This document shows, piece by piece, positions 59,001-62,244 of a stretch of DNA of 64,000 nucleotides (positions are counted from its first letter, which is position 1; each line of letters begins with the position of its first letter). Source of the stretch: Nonomuraea soli. GTDB lineage: Bacteria; Actinomycetota; Actinomycetes; Streptosporangiales; Streptosporangiaceae. The translations under genes were made by a program, and so were the position numbers. The stretch covers positions 468,970 to 532,969 of the forward strand of contig NZ_JACDUR010000005.1 in the NCBI RefSeq assembly GCF_013761175.1, given 5' to 3'. The notes under the pieces are model-generated. The model was given only the letters and a program-made list of their open reading frames with translations, ran no database searches and was not told the DNA's origin.

Positions 59001-61249
59001 GAGACGACCCGCGAGAACTCGTCCAGCATCGGGTCCATGAGTGGCGAGTGGAACGCGTGCGACACCTTCAGACGTCGGGTGCGCGCATCCACCAGACCGG
59101 CGATCTCCTCCACGGCGGCCTCGCTGCCGGAGATCACCACCGACGCCGGGCCGTTGACCGCGGCGATGCTGACGTCAGCGCGGCCTTCCAGCAGCGGCGC
59201 CACCGACGCTTCCGGGGCGGCGATGGCCAACATCGCACCACCCTCGGGAAGCGCCTGCATCAACTGCGCACGGGCGGTGACCAGCGTGCAGGCATCGGCC
59301 AGAGACAGCACCCCGGCCACGTGCGCGGCGGCAATCTCGCCCACGGAATGCCCGACCAGCACGTCCGGGGTGACACCCAGCGAGGTGAGCAACCGATACA
59401 GCGCCACCTCGAAGGCGAACAACGCCGGCTGGGTCATGCCCGTCTGGTTCAGCGCCTCGACCGGACCGGAGAACATCGTCTCCCGCAGCCCGGACGGGAG
59501 CAGGGCACACACCTCGTCGAGGGCGTCCGCGAACACCGGGAACGCCTCGGCCAGCTCGGCACCCATACCGACCCGCTGACTTCCCTGACCGGCGAACAAC
59601 ATCGCCACCCGGCCGCCAGCCGTACCCTCGGCCAGCGCCCGCAGACCCGCGACAAGCTCGGCCCGATCCGCGCCCACCACGGCAGCCCGCTGCTCCAGCG
59701 TCGAGCGAGTGGTCAGCAACGACCAGGCGACGTCGCCCGCCTCCAGCTCGGGCCGCTCCTCCACCCACGACGCGAGCCGGGCGGCCTGCGCACGCAGAGC
59801 CTCGGGCGTGCGGGCGGACAGCACCCACGGCGACACCGCGAGCCCGCCCTCGACCGGCTCCGGCTCGTCGGCCGCCGGCCCCTGCTCGATGATCACGTGC
59901 GCGTTCGTGCCGCTGACGCCGAAGGACGAGACCCCGGCGCGGCGCGGACGGTCGTCCACGTCCCAGGCCCGAGCCTCGGTCAGCAGCTCGACAGCCCCCG
60001 CCGACCAGTCGACGTGCGGAGAGGGGGCATCGACGTGCAAGGTGCGCGGGAGAACTCCGTGCCGCATCGCCATGACCATCTTGATCACGCCGGCCACACC
60101 GGCGGCGGCCTGCGAGTGCCCGATGTTGGACTTCAGCGACCCCAGCCACAGGGGCCGGTCGCGGTCCTGGCCGTAGGTCGCGATCAGCGCCTGGGCCTCG
60201 ATCGGGTCACCGAGCGTGGTGCCGGTGCCGTGCGCCTCGACCACGTCCACGTCCGACGGTGCCAGCCTGGCGTTCGCCAGCGCCTGACGGATCACCCGCT
60301 GCTGCGAAGGCCCGTTCGGCGCGGTCAAACCGTTGCTCGCACCGTCCTGGTTGACCGCGCTGCCCCGGAGCACGGCGAGCACCCGGTGCCCCTTGCGCCG
60401 CGCGTCCGACAACCGCTCCACCAGGAGCATGCCCACGCCCTCGGCCCAGCCGGTGCCGTCGGCCGAGGCCGAGAAGGCCTTGCACCGCCCGTCCACGGAC
60501 AGGCCACGCTGCCGCGAGAACTCCACGAAGGTCCCGGGGGTCGCCATGACGGTCGCCCCGCCGGCGAGCGCCAGGTCGCACTCCCCGGAGCGCAGCGACT
60601 GCGCGGCCAGGTGCAGCGCCACCAACGATGAGGAGCAGGCGGTGTCGACCGTGACCGCGGGGCCCTCGAACCCGAAGGTGTACGACACCCGCCCGGAGGC
60701 GATGCTGCCCGAGGTGCCGGTGCCGATCAGCCCTTCCAGCTCGGCGGGCGTGGAGGCCGAGGCGTAGTCGTGGTACATCACGCCCGCGAACACGCCGGTA
60801 CGGCTGCCGCGCAACGCGTCGGGGTCGAGGCCGGCCCGCTCGATCGCCTCCCACGACGTCTCCAGCAGCAGGCGCTGCTGCGGATCCATCGCCAGAGCCT
60901 CACGCGGCGAGATCCCGAAGAACCCGGGATCGAACCCGGCCGCGTCGTAGAGGAAGCCGCCGTGCCGCGAGTAGGTGGTGCCCCGGCTGTTCGGGTCGGG
61001 GTCGTAGAGCCGCTCCAGATCCCAGCCTCGGTTGGTGGGCAGTTCTCCGATGGCGTCCGTGCCGGAGGCCACCAGGTCCCACAGGCTTTCCGGCGAGAGC
61101 ACGCCACCGGGATAGCGGCAGGCCATCCCCACGATCGCGATCGGCTCGTGCGCCGCGTCGGTGAGGGAACGGTTCTGCGCGCGCAGCCGTTCCGTCTCCT
61201 TCAGGGAGGAACGCAGGGCCTCGATGAGCTTGGTGTCGTTCGCAGTCAT
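35918..61249 (-). CDS. PKS-II: five-module polyene-forming type I PKS, 8443 aa
   Basis: This is an exceptionally long PKS in which all five modules are KS-AT-DH-KR-ACP, so it should build a run of conjugated double bonds. KS domains begin near residues 34, 1700, 3371, 5033 and 6727. Every KS has DTACSSSL, every DH has HxxxGxxxxP, and every ACP has GFDSL. ATs are malonyl (GHSVG/HAFH) except in module 4 (GHSQG/YASH, methylmalonyl). The N-terminus carries a coiled-coil docking helix (MTANDTKLIEALRSSLKETE), so a chain is received from another PKS, presumably PKS-I or one off the left edge. The C-terminus (about 8350-8443) is a docking region ending FAFIDNELEVS. The ATG at 61249 lies 37 nt after the thioesterase gene. 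Long blocks are almost identical between modules, so an assembly collapse or misjoin is possible, but the frame is open throughout. Confidence 0.95.
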   Translation of the reverse strand: MTANDTKLIEALRSSLKETERLRAQNRSLTDAAHEPIAIVGMACRYPGGVLSPESLWDLVASGTDAIGELPTNRGWDLERLYDPDPNSRGTTYSRHGGFLYDAAGFDPGFFGISPREALAMDPQQRLLLETSWEAIERAGLDPDALRGSRTGVFAGVMYHDYASASTPAELEGLIGTGTSGSIASGRVSYTFGFEGPAVTVDTACSSSLVALHLAAQSLRSGECDLALAGGATVMATPGTFVEFSRQRGLSVDGRCKAFSASADGTGWAEGVGMLLVERLSDARRKGHRVLAVLRGSAVNQDGASNGLTAPNGPSQQRVIRQALANARLAPSDVDVVEAHGTGTTLGDPIEAQALIATYGQDRDRPLWLGSLKSNIGHSQAAAGVAGVIKMVMAMRHGVLPRTLHVDAPSPHVDWSAGAVELLTEARAWDVDDRPRRAGVSSFGVSGTNAHVIIEQGPAADEPEPVEGGLAVSPWVLSARTPEALRAQAARLASWVEERPELEAGDVAWSLLTTRSTLEQRAAVVGADRAELVAGLRALAEGTAGGRVAMLFAGQGSQRVGMGAELAEAFPVFADALDEVCALLPSGLRETMFSGPVEALNQTGMTQPALFAFEVALYRLLTSLGVTPDVLVGHSVGEIAAAHVAGVLSLADACTLVTARAQLMQALPEGGAMLAIAAPEASVAPLLEGRADVSIAAVNGPASVVISGSEAAVEEIAGLVDARTRRLKVSHAFHSPLMDPMLDEFSRVVSRLTFNEPSIPIMSSGSVTDPAYWVRHVRDAVRFADGVAAAEANLFVEIGPDTTLTTLAQQCVDEGVFIPAARNEVRSLVEALGTLHTHHVDIDWTAIVTPARQVDLPTYAFEHQRFWITAQPGSGDVADAGLGAIDHPLLSAVTEVAGGEVSIFSGRLSLQAQPWLADHAVNGTVLVPGTGLLELALRAGAEVGWPQVRELTLQAPLVLPAEGGLQVQVVVGAEEPGGRTVSVHTRPEGDADAAWVGHAEGFLSAEGVSAGFDLVQWPPAGARVVEVADAYDVLLGMGYEYGPVFQGLRAVWQRGDEVFAEVALPEEAHAEAGRFGVHPALLDASLHAQLVAGGERLVVPFSWAGVELFASGAASVRVRLTRVRDNAVSLVVADEAGSPVLSVEALSVRPITAEQLAAGRRSDSLQHIEWSTLSTAQVEPVELVDLSVVRASGAVVPESVVFVVGSPVVDVPGAVRESAAGVLAVVQEWLAGERYAGSRLVVVTHSAVAVDEAGEVDLGVAGVWGLVRAAEAENPGRFVLVDVDESDETWRVLGAVVASGEPEAAVREGKAWVPRLARAAGPDAALLDFDGTVLVTGGTSGLGALVAKHLAGSYGVSHLLLASRRGEQAPGVAELVAELWQLGAQVTIAACDVGDRDALAELIGSVPADRPLKAVVHAAGVADNGLVASLTPERFDMVLAPKVDAAWHLHELTQDLDLSAFVLFSSAGGLVLAAGQGSYATANVFLDGLAQFRRAQGLAATSLAYGLWDAETGLSGFLSEADLERMRRQGLPPLSVEEGLAAFDAGLTSGTATLVPLRVDAAAMRSRGGELPALLRGLVRSPARRVARAGGSALAQRLAGADETRRLEIVLETVRQEVASVLGHASASAIQPDRAFQELGFDSLTAVELRNRLIAVSGLRLPATLVFDYPNARVVAEYLAEQYSGETSSQAVAVARTVTDDEPIAIVGMACRYPGGVLSPEDLWQLVMSGTDAVGEFPTDRGWDMERIYNPDPSSQGTSYTRRGGFLYDAAGFDPGFFGISPREALAMDPQQRLLLETSWEAIERAGLDPVGLRGSRTGVFAGVMYHDYDLGTPASTSGGSLVSGRVSYTLGLEGPAVTVDTACSSSLVALHWAAQALRSGECDLALAGGVTVMSTPGMFIEFSRQRGLAPDGRCKSFGASADGAGWAEGVGVLLVERLSDARRNGHHVLAVLRGSAINQDGASNGLTAPNGPSQQRVIRQALASAGLSTADVDVVEAHGTGTVLGDPIEAQAIIATYGQDRPEDRPLWLGSIKSNIGHAQAAAGVGGVIKMVMALRSGVMPRTLHAESPSEHVDWSAGAVELLTEARAWDVEDRPRRAGVSSFGISGTNAHVIIEEVRAEEPEPVEAELPVSPWLLSAKTPEALRAQAARLASWAEEWPEVDPAWTLATGRALLEQRAVVVGADRAELVAGLRALAENGTASGSAGGRLAMLFAGQGSQRVGMGAELAAAFPVFAEALDEVCALLPSELRETMISGPVEALNQTGMTQPALFAFEVALYRLLTSLGVTPDVLVGHSVGEIAAAHVAGVLSLADACTLVTARAQLMQALPEGGAMLAIAAPEAAILPLLEGRSDVSIAAVNGPASVVISGGETAVEEIAALVDARTRRLKVSHAFHSPLMDPMLDDFSQVVSRLTFNEPSIPIMSSGEVTDPTYWVRHVRDAVRFADGVAASEASIFLEIGPDTTLTALAQQCVDEGVFVPSARKDRDEVRSLVEALGTLHTHHVEIDWTAILTPTRNVDLPTYAFQHQRFWVPAKVETSDMLGVGLGGLDHPLLSAVTEVAGGEAVIFSGRLSLQAQPWLADHAVNGTVLLPGAGLLELALRAGAEVGWPQVRELTLQAPLVLPVEGGLQVQVVLGSEDLGTRPISIHTRQENDPAAVWVGHAEGFLAAEGVSAGFDLVQWPPAGARVVEVADAYDVLLGMGYEYGPVFQGLRAVWQRGDEVFAEVALPEEAHAEAGRFGVHPALLDASLHAQLVAGDGRLVLPFSWAGVKLFASGAASVRVRLTRVRDNAVALVVADEAGSPVLSVEALSVRPITAEQLAAGRRSASLHRLEWGVAPAGSAQAPGWVAVESLDGTVAECVLVEVPGGVREALGLVQEWLADDRYASSRLVLVTRGAVSVAGEGPDPAQAAVWGLVRAAQAEQPGRFVLLDLETGELDDSLVGRALASGETQVAVRDGAVWTPRLARAAGAPSTIGASASGQPVSGRAASNGSLNGHAAGDGGEPADGRLENVGAEPVFGPEGVVLVTGGLSGLGALVSRHLVSAYGVRELVLVSRRGDGAPGAAELVAELSGLGASVRVAACDVGDREAVAALVASVPGLRGVVHAAGVLDDGVITALTPERLEAVLRPKAEAAWHLHELTRDLDLSAFVLFSSLAGVLGGPGQGNYAAANAFLDALAEHRRGLGLAGTSLAWGLWEIGGMAEELTESDVRRMARLGLKPLSESEGLALFDAALSHESPALIAAKFAQARATNRPALPRAGATGLAARVAAMEPAERRSVLSDLVRQEVATVLGHDTKDAVAADRAFQDLGFDSLTAVEFRNRLSAVTGMRLPATLIFDYPTAQAVAEHIAAELSGGTVEHAVTRGVAADEPIAIVGMACRYPGGVLTPEGLWNLVASGTDAISEFPGDRGWDIERIYNPDPDSKDTSYVKHGGFLYDAADFDPGFFGISPREALTMDPQQRLLLEASWEAMERAGVSPVELRGSRTGVFAGVMYHDYGLGAPASTSGGSLVSGRVSYTFGFEGPAMTVDTACSSSLVALHLAAQALRSGECDLALAGGVTVMSTPGTFIEFSRQRGLAPDGRCKSFGASADGTAWGEGVGVLLVERLSDAQRNGHQILAVVRGSAVNQDGASNGLTAPNGPSQQRVIRQALANAGLSTSEVDAVEAHGTGTVLGDPIEAQALIATYGQDRDRPLWLGSLKSNIGHTQAAAGVGGVIKMIMAMRHGVLPRTLHSEERSGHIDWSAGAVELLAEPVAWQQNGHPRRAAVSSFGISGTNAHVIIEQGPEAEGTVAGEAAVSPWLLSAKTPEALRAQAARLAEWAQEWPEVDPAWTLATGRALLEHRAVVVGADRSELVAGLRALAENSTASASSGGRVAMLFAGQGSQRVGMGRELAEAFPVFAEALDEVCALLPAGLRETMISGPVEALNQTGMTQPALFAFEVALYRLLTSLGVTPDVLVGHSVGEIAAAHVAGVLSLADACALVTARAELMQALPEGGAMLAIAAPEVAILPLLEGRSDVSIAAVNGPASVVISGSEAAVEEIAALVDARTRRLRVSHAFHSPLMDPMLADFSQVVSRLTFNEPSIPIMSSGEVTDPAYWVRHVRDAVRFADGVAASQASVFLEIGPDTTLTALAQQCVDEGVFAATTRKDRDEVRSLVEALGTLHTHGTTVDWTTILTPTKHVDLPTYAFQHDRYWVGAQMGAGDMDAAGLAAIDHPLLSAVTEVAGGESVVFSGRLSTATHAWLADHVVNGMVIVPGTALVELAVRAGEELGCPQVRELTLQAPLVLPENGSVQVQVVAGGGAVAIHSRAQDAEGWTLHAQGELASEVTEPGFDVAVWPPADAQPVTVDTLYDDLAVIGLEYGPTFQGLARAWTRPGEVFAEIVLPEEAHTEAGRFGVHPALLDAALHASALGDLLPQPEPGKPYLPFAWNGVSVHATGATTLRVKATKNTEAGSTSVTLAIADGSGTPVADIEDLTVRALTIANPATGLTSLHELTWTSFSTAQVEPVELVDLSVVRASGAVVPESVVFVVGSPVVDVPGAVRESSAGVLAVVQEWLAGERYAGSRLVVVTHSAVAVDEAGEVDLGVAGVWGLVRAAEAENPGRFVLVDVDESDETWRVLGAVVASGEPEAAVREGKAWVPRLARAARPDEALLDLDGTVLVTGGTGGLGALVAKHLAGTYHVGHLLLASRRGEQAPGVTELVAELTELGTTVTVAACDVGDREALASLIGSVPADRPLRAVVHAAGVADNGLVASLTPERFDGVLGPKADAAWYLHELTQGLDLSAFVLFSSAGGLVLAAGQGSYATANVFLDGLAQFRRAQGLAATSLAYGLWDAETGLSGFLSEADLERMRRQGLPPLSVEEGLAAFDAGLTSGAATLVPLRVDTAAMRSRAESLPALLRGLVRAPVRRAARAGSSALAQRLAGADETRRLEIVLETVRQEVATVLGHASASAIQPDRAFQELGFDSLTAVELRNKLIAVAGLRLPATLVFDYPNARAVAEYLAGELSGEAAAGAVAVTRAASDDEPIAIVGMACRYPGGVLSPEDLWQLVVSGTDAIGEFPTDRGWDLDKLYDPDPDTRGTSYVRHGGFLYDAAEFDPGFFGISPREALAMDPQQRLLLETSWEAIERAGIRLNQLRGSRTGVFTGVMYHDYTSQLTVIPDELEGLIGTGNSGSVASGRVSYTFGLEGPAVTVDTACSSSLVALHLAVQALRAGECDLALAGGVTVMATPGTFIEFCRQRGLSVDGRCKAFSASADGAGWSEGVGMLLVERLSDAQRNGHQILAVVRGSAVNQDGASNGLTAPNGPSQQRVIRQALANAGLSPAEVDAIEAHGTGTPLGDPIEAQALIATYGQDRDLPVWLGSIKSNLGHTQAAAGAAGVIKMVMAMRHGVLPQTLHVDEPSPHVEWSAGAVELLTEPRTWQAGERPRRAAVSSFGVSGTNAHVVLEEAPAPEPAKPGAGAELPVVPWALSAKSGEALRDQAGRLTAWAEAHNPADADVAHSLATSRSVFDHRAVVVGADRDELLSATAALAEGGVSGAVVTGVAAGDGKTVFVFPGQGSQWLGMGVELLDSSPVFAQRMTECETALAPFVDWSLTGVLRGEEGQPGFDRVDVVQPVLWAMMISLAAVWQSIGVKPAAVIGHSQGEIAAAVVAGALSLDDGARVVALRSQAIIALAGRGGMVSVPLPAAQVAEQLERWQGRISIAAINGPSSTVVSGDVDALEELLAVNERAKRIEVDYASHSAHVTAIKDDLAGLLAPVAPRISHTPWYSTVRGAWLEGTEADGAYWYENLRETVGFGPAVETLAQENFRFFVECSAHPVLKIGVQESLEGASDAAVVGTLRRDDGGLRRMWTSAAELWVRGGEVDWTLAIAPARPGRVDLPTYAFQHQRYWLLETGGAADAESLGLWATGHPLLRASTGLAENGATVLTGRVSVATHPWLADHAVNGTVLLPGTGFVELAVRAGDEVGCDLLEELTLQAPLIVPERGAIQLQVAVGGPDDDGRRNLTIYSRPQDAQDEPWTQHAAGILARSGAAVPEAEEVWPPEGAQAVSMDGLYDDFAAMGLNYGPAFRGLQAAWRKDDEVFAELALPETMARDAARFGLHPALFDVALHATALGGFVADSEPGRPSLPFAWNGVALHASGATRLRIRISLLAQGAVSLKLMDTAGLPVATVASLAVRPVAIGQLDTPRVTGLRNKLFQVEWSAAPAGQAQAPGWVAVESLDGSVAECVLVEVPGGVREALGLVQEWLADERYGSSRLVVVTRNAMGAMPDPAQAAVWGLVRAAQAEQPDRFVLLDLEAGELDESLVGRALASGEAQVAVRDGAVLVPRLARTTPPQDAPEPVFGPEGVVLVTGGLSGLGALVSRHLVSVYGVRELVLVSRRGDGAPGAAELVAELSGLGASVRVAACDVGDQEAVAALVASVPGLKGVVHAAGVLDDGVITALTAERLEAVLRPKAEAAWHLHELTRDLDLSAFVLFSSLAGVLGGPGQGNYAAANAFLDALAEHRRGLGLAGTSLAWGLWREGGLADLDEADLRRLARSGVDPLTADDGLTLFDAALGNGAATLVPAQLNLKVLAAHADALPPLLRGLISAPARRVVTAASEAAATLKQQLAALPPAGQQAVLEDLVRDQLAVVLGFSDASALDEGISFQELGFDSLMAVEFRNRLSAVTGMRLPATLIFDYPTQAVLVPFLAGELLGKREIAVASRLSAGDDEPIAIVGMACRYPGGVESPEDLWRLVAQAGDAIGEFPTDRGWDLAKLYDPDPANRGTSYARHGGFLYGAADFDPGFFGISPREAMAMDPQQRLLLESSWQAIERAGIDPHTLRGSRTGVFAGVMYHDYATQLGSVPEELEGLIGTGNSGSVASGRVSYTFGFEGPAMTVDTACSSSLVALHLAVQALRAGDCDLALAGGVTIMATPWTFVEFARQRNLSPDGRCRAFAQAEGGVGLSEGVGMLLVERLSDARRNGHQILAVVRGSAVNQDGASNGLTAPNGPSQQRVIRQALANAKLSAADVDTVEAHGTGTVLGDPIEAQAIIATYGQDRPEDRPLWLGSIKSNIGHAQAAAGTAGVIKMVMALRNGILPQTLHAETRSEHIDWSAGAVELLTEARPWEAADRPRRAAVSSFGISGTNAHVVLEESPAEPERAQAAELPALPWLLSAKSVAALRAQARQLRSWVMARPELEPADVGWSLATGRALLEQRAAVVGSDRASLLRALSALAEGEPDESVVESGLVRGRARVAMLFAGQGSQWAGMGRELAEAFPVFAEALEEVCALLPSGLRETMFSGPVEALNQTGMTQPALFAFEVALYRLLTSLGVTPDVLVGHSVGEVAAAHVAGVLSLADACTLVTARAQLMQALPEGGAMLAVAASEADILPLLDGCPDIGIAAVNGPQAVVVSGSETAIEEIAGLVNVRTRRLKVSHAFHSPLMDPMLADFEQVVSRLTFNEPSIPIMSSGEVTDPAYWVRHVRDAVRFADGVVASQANVFLEIGPDTTLTVLAQQSVQDGVFVPASRRDGDGPQALAKALALLQVRGIAVDWDTFYAPAAPIRVDLPTYAFQRERYWVAGQTGAGDMDAAGLAAIDHPLLSAVTEVAGGESVVFSGRLSTATHAWLADHVVNGMVIVPGTALVELAVRAGEELGNPQVRELTLQAPLVLPEGGSVQVQVVAGGGAVAIHSRAQDAEGWTLHAQGELASEVTEPGFDVAVWPPADAQPVTVDTLYDDLAVIGLEYGPTFQGLARAWTRPGEVFAEIVLPEEAHADAGRFGVHPALLDAALHASALGDLLPQPEPGKPYLPFAWNGVSVHATGATTLRVKATKSPNAGNVGLSLAVADGSGTPVADIGELTLRALSTASLGSTAAQNLYRLEWSEIPAGSALAPSWVAVESLDGSVAECVLVEVPGGVREALGLVQEWLADERYGSSRLVVVTRNATGAMPDPAQAAVWGLVRAAQAEQPDRFVLLDLEDSELDARTVDRALATGENQVAIRSGTVWTARLTRAAKPDDELLDFGRDVTVLVTGGTSGLGALVAKHLAGTYHVGHLLLASRRGEQAPGVAELVAELTELGTTVTVAACDVGDREALAGLIAGIPAGLPLQGVVHAAGVLDDGVITALTPERLEAVLRPKAEAAWHLHELTRDLDLSAFVVFSSLSGVLGGAGQANYAAANAFLDALAQQRRAQGLAGTSLAWGLWEAGGMAGDLNEADLRRMERMGLKPLTVADGLALFDAGLRHELPALVAARFVQARAASRTATARTGALDGLAERLAEMTTAERQAALSDLVRGQAATVLGFSDASAIEPQRQFQSLGFDSLTAVEFRNRLAAVTGLRLPATLVFDYPTSIELIEYLMSHFDGAHDEEAQILRLFAEIDKIESTVAGLDEESTARNRLVARLKDLLTGLNGPGTAEHFEMATDDEMFAFIDNELEVS
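41068..46150 (-). other. PKS-II module 4: KS-AT(methylmalonyl)-DH-KR(B)-ACP
   Basis: KS Cys near 5206; AT GHSQGE near 5653 and YASH near 5750, the methylmalonyl signature and the only one in PKS-II; DH HAVNGTVLLP near 5956; KR GGLSGLG near 6368, LDD near 6451 and GNYAAAN near 6505; ACP serine near 6670. An alpha-methyl double bond is predicted. Confidence 0.87.
46151..51135 (-). other. PKS-II module 3: KS-AT(malonyl)-DH-KR-ACP
   Basis: KS Cys near 3533; GHSVGE near 3964; HAFH near 4059; DH HVVNGMVIVP near 4251; KR GGTGGLG near 4670 and GSYATAN near 4811. As in module 1, ADN replaces LDD (near 4755). ACP serine near 4975. The KR is nearly a copy of that of module 1, and the DH nearly a copy of that of module 5. 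Confidence 0.87.
47285..47725 (-). repeat. Near-identical block shared with 57285-57730 (PKS-II modules 3 and 1)
   Basis: Reading the two stretches side by side, I see only scattered single-base differences over more than 400 nt. They cover the structural half of the KR, from just after the DH to the cofactor loop. Identity extends to synonymous positions, which suggests recent duplication or gene conversion. Confidence 0.8.
51136..56150 (-). other. PKS-II module 2: KS-AT(malonyl)-DH-KR(B)-ACP
   Basis: KS Cys near 1862; GHSVGE near 2295; HAFH near 2393; DH HAVNGTVLLP near 2582; KR GGLSGLG near 3030, LDD near 3113 and GNYAAAN near 3169; ACP serine near 3314. The linker before the KR holds about 40 extra residues compared with module 4 (Ser/Gly/Ala-rich, 52200-52340). 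All active sites look intact, so a trans double bond is predicted. Confidence 0.87.
56151..61249 (-). other. PKS-II module 1: KS-AT(malonyl)-DH-KR-ACP
   Basis: AT: GHSVGE at about 633 and HAFH at about 730. DH: HAVNGTVLVP at about 917 and HPALLDA at about 1076. KR: GGTSGLG at about 1336 and GSYATAN at about 1477. The usual LDD position reads ADN (GVADNGL) and there is no A-type Trp, so stereochemical type is unclear. ACP serine near 1641. A double bond is predicted. Confidence 0.87.
57285..57730 (-). repeat. Near-identical block shared with 47285-47725 (PKS-II modules 1 and 3)
   Basis: This is the partner copy of the block in module 3. The differences visible by eye are isolated substitutions and there are no gaps. 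Confidence 0.8.
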
Positions 61250-61286
61250 TCTCGCCTCGTACTCTTCGCGCTGCCGGTTGAGGGAT

Positions 61287-62030
61287 CTACGCGCTGGTGA
61301 TGCGTTCGGTGATGATGTTCATCACCGCAAGGGCGTGGTTGTTCAGGTAGAAGTGGCCGCCACCGAACACCTGCATGTCGAAGGCGCCGCTGGTGTGTTC
61401 CTTCCAGCGGATCGCCTCGTCCAGGGAGACGTGGGGGTCGTTGTCGCCCACCAACGCGACGATGGGCGCGTCGATCTTGATGCCGGGCGAGCATCGGTAC
61501 GTCATGATCGCGGTGTAGTCGCCGCGGAGCGACGGCAGGATCATGCTCACGACCTCCGGGTCGTTGAGCATGCGCAGGTCGGTTCCGCCGAGCCGTCGCA
61601 CCTCGGCCAGGAGTGCCTGGTCGCCTTCCTTGTGCACGGTCTCGTTGCGCGTGCAGGAGGGGGCGCGGCGGCCGGAGGCGAAGAGCGTCACCGGGGAGAC
61701 GCCGTGGGTCAGCAGCCTCCTCGACACCTCGAACGCGACCACGGCGCCCATGCTGTGGCCGAAGAAGGCCATCGGCAGGTCGGCGAGCGGGAGGAGTTCG
61801 TCGGTGAGCTGGTCGGCCAGGGTCGCGATGTCGTCGATGCACCGTTCGTGGCGGCGTTCCTGCCGGCCGGGGTACTGCACGGCCAGCACGTCCATGACGG
61901 CCGACAGCTGCCTGGCGACGGGGTGGAAGTAGGACGCCGAGCCTCCCGCGTGCGGGAAGCAGATCAGTCGGGTGGAGGACGGCGGTGCGCTCTGGAACCT
62001 GCGCAGCCACATCCCGGTATCGGTGATCAC
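61287..62030 (-). CDS. Type II thioesterase (editing TE), 247 aa
   Basis: This stand-alone alpha/beta hydrolase removes stalled or wrongly primed acyl groups from PKS carrier proteins. The catalytic triad can be read as Ser93 (GHSMG, 91-95), Asp198 (VGDNDP) and His226 (GGGHF). The early FPHAGGSAS (25-33) and YPGR (53-56) segments are typical of RifR/TEII enzymes, and the length is normal. GTG at 62030 is chosen because AAGGAG lies about 6 nt upstream. The gene sits 19 nt after the carboxylase epsilon subunit and 37 nt before PKS-II. It is the only thioesterase in the window, but family members usually do not release the finished chain. Confidence 0.95.
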   Translation of the reverse strand: MITDTGMWLRRFQSAPPSSTRLICFPHAGGSASYFHPVARQLSAVMDVLAVQYPGRQERRHERCIDDIATLADQLTDELLPLADLPMAFFGHSMGAVVAFEVSRRLLTHGVSPVTLFASGRRAPSCTRNETVHKEGDQALLAEVRRLGGTDLRMLNDPEVVSMILPSLRGDYTAIMTYRCSPGIKIDAPIVALVGDNDPHVSLDEAIRWKEHTSGAFDMQVFGGGHFYLNNHALAVMNIITERITSA

Positions 62031-62049
62031 TTGTACTCCTTCTGCCGAT

Positions 62050-62244
62050 TCACCGTGAGGACCATGAATTCGGCGCTTCGAAGGCTCTCGGCTCGTCCCA
62101 GGCGGGCAGTCGAGCTGGAGCGTCGTCGTCCTGGCCGGCCTTCGCCGCCAGGGTCCTGGCCAGCGCCGCCATGACCGCGGCGATCTCTTCCGGGGCGGGG
62201 TCCCCGCCGACGAACCGCACCTTGACCTGCTCGTCGCCGGGCAT
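62050..62244 (-). CDS. Acyl-CoA carboxylase epsilon subunit, 64 aa
   Basis: This is the small accessory subunit of actinobacterial acyl-CoA carboxylases, binding the beta subunit and raising activity. The sequence has the family's VKVRFVGGDPAPEEIAAV opening (residues 7-24), a helical middle and a short C-terminus with PAWDEP. The ATG at 62244 overlaps the beta-subunit stop by one base (TGATG), which fixes the start and implies coupling. The same frame is open further upstream to 62994 inside the beta-subunit gene, but the overlap start fits the family length. The biotinylated alpha subunit is not in the window. Confidence 0.9.
   Translation of the reverse strand: MPGDEQVKVRFVGGDPAPEEIAAVMAALARTLAAKAGQDDDAPARLPAWDEPRAFEAPNSWSSR

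Noticed and set aside
35918..61249. Possible CRISPR array or IS copies because of many repeated blocks
   Set aside because: The repeats are hundreds of bases long, in frame and correspond to homologous PKS domains; there are no short regular spacers, terminal inverted repeats or transposase genes.
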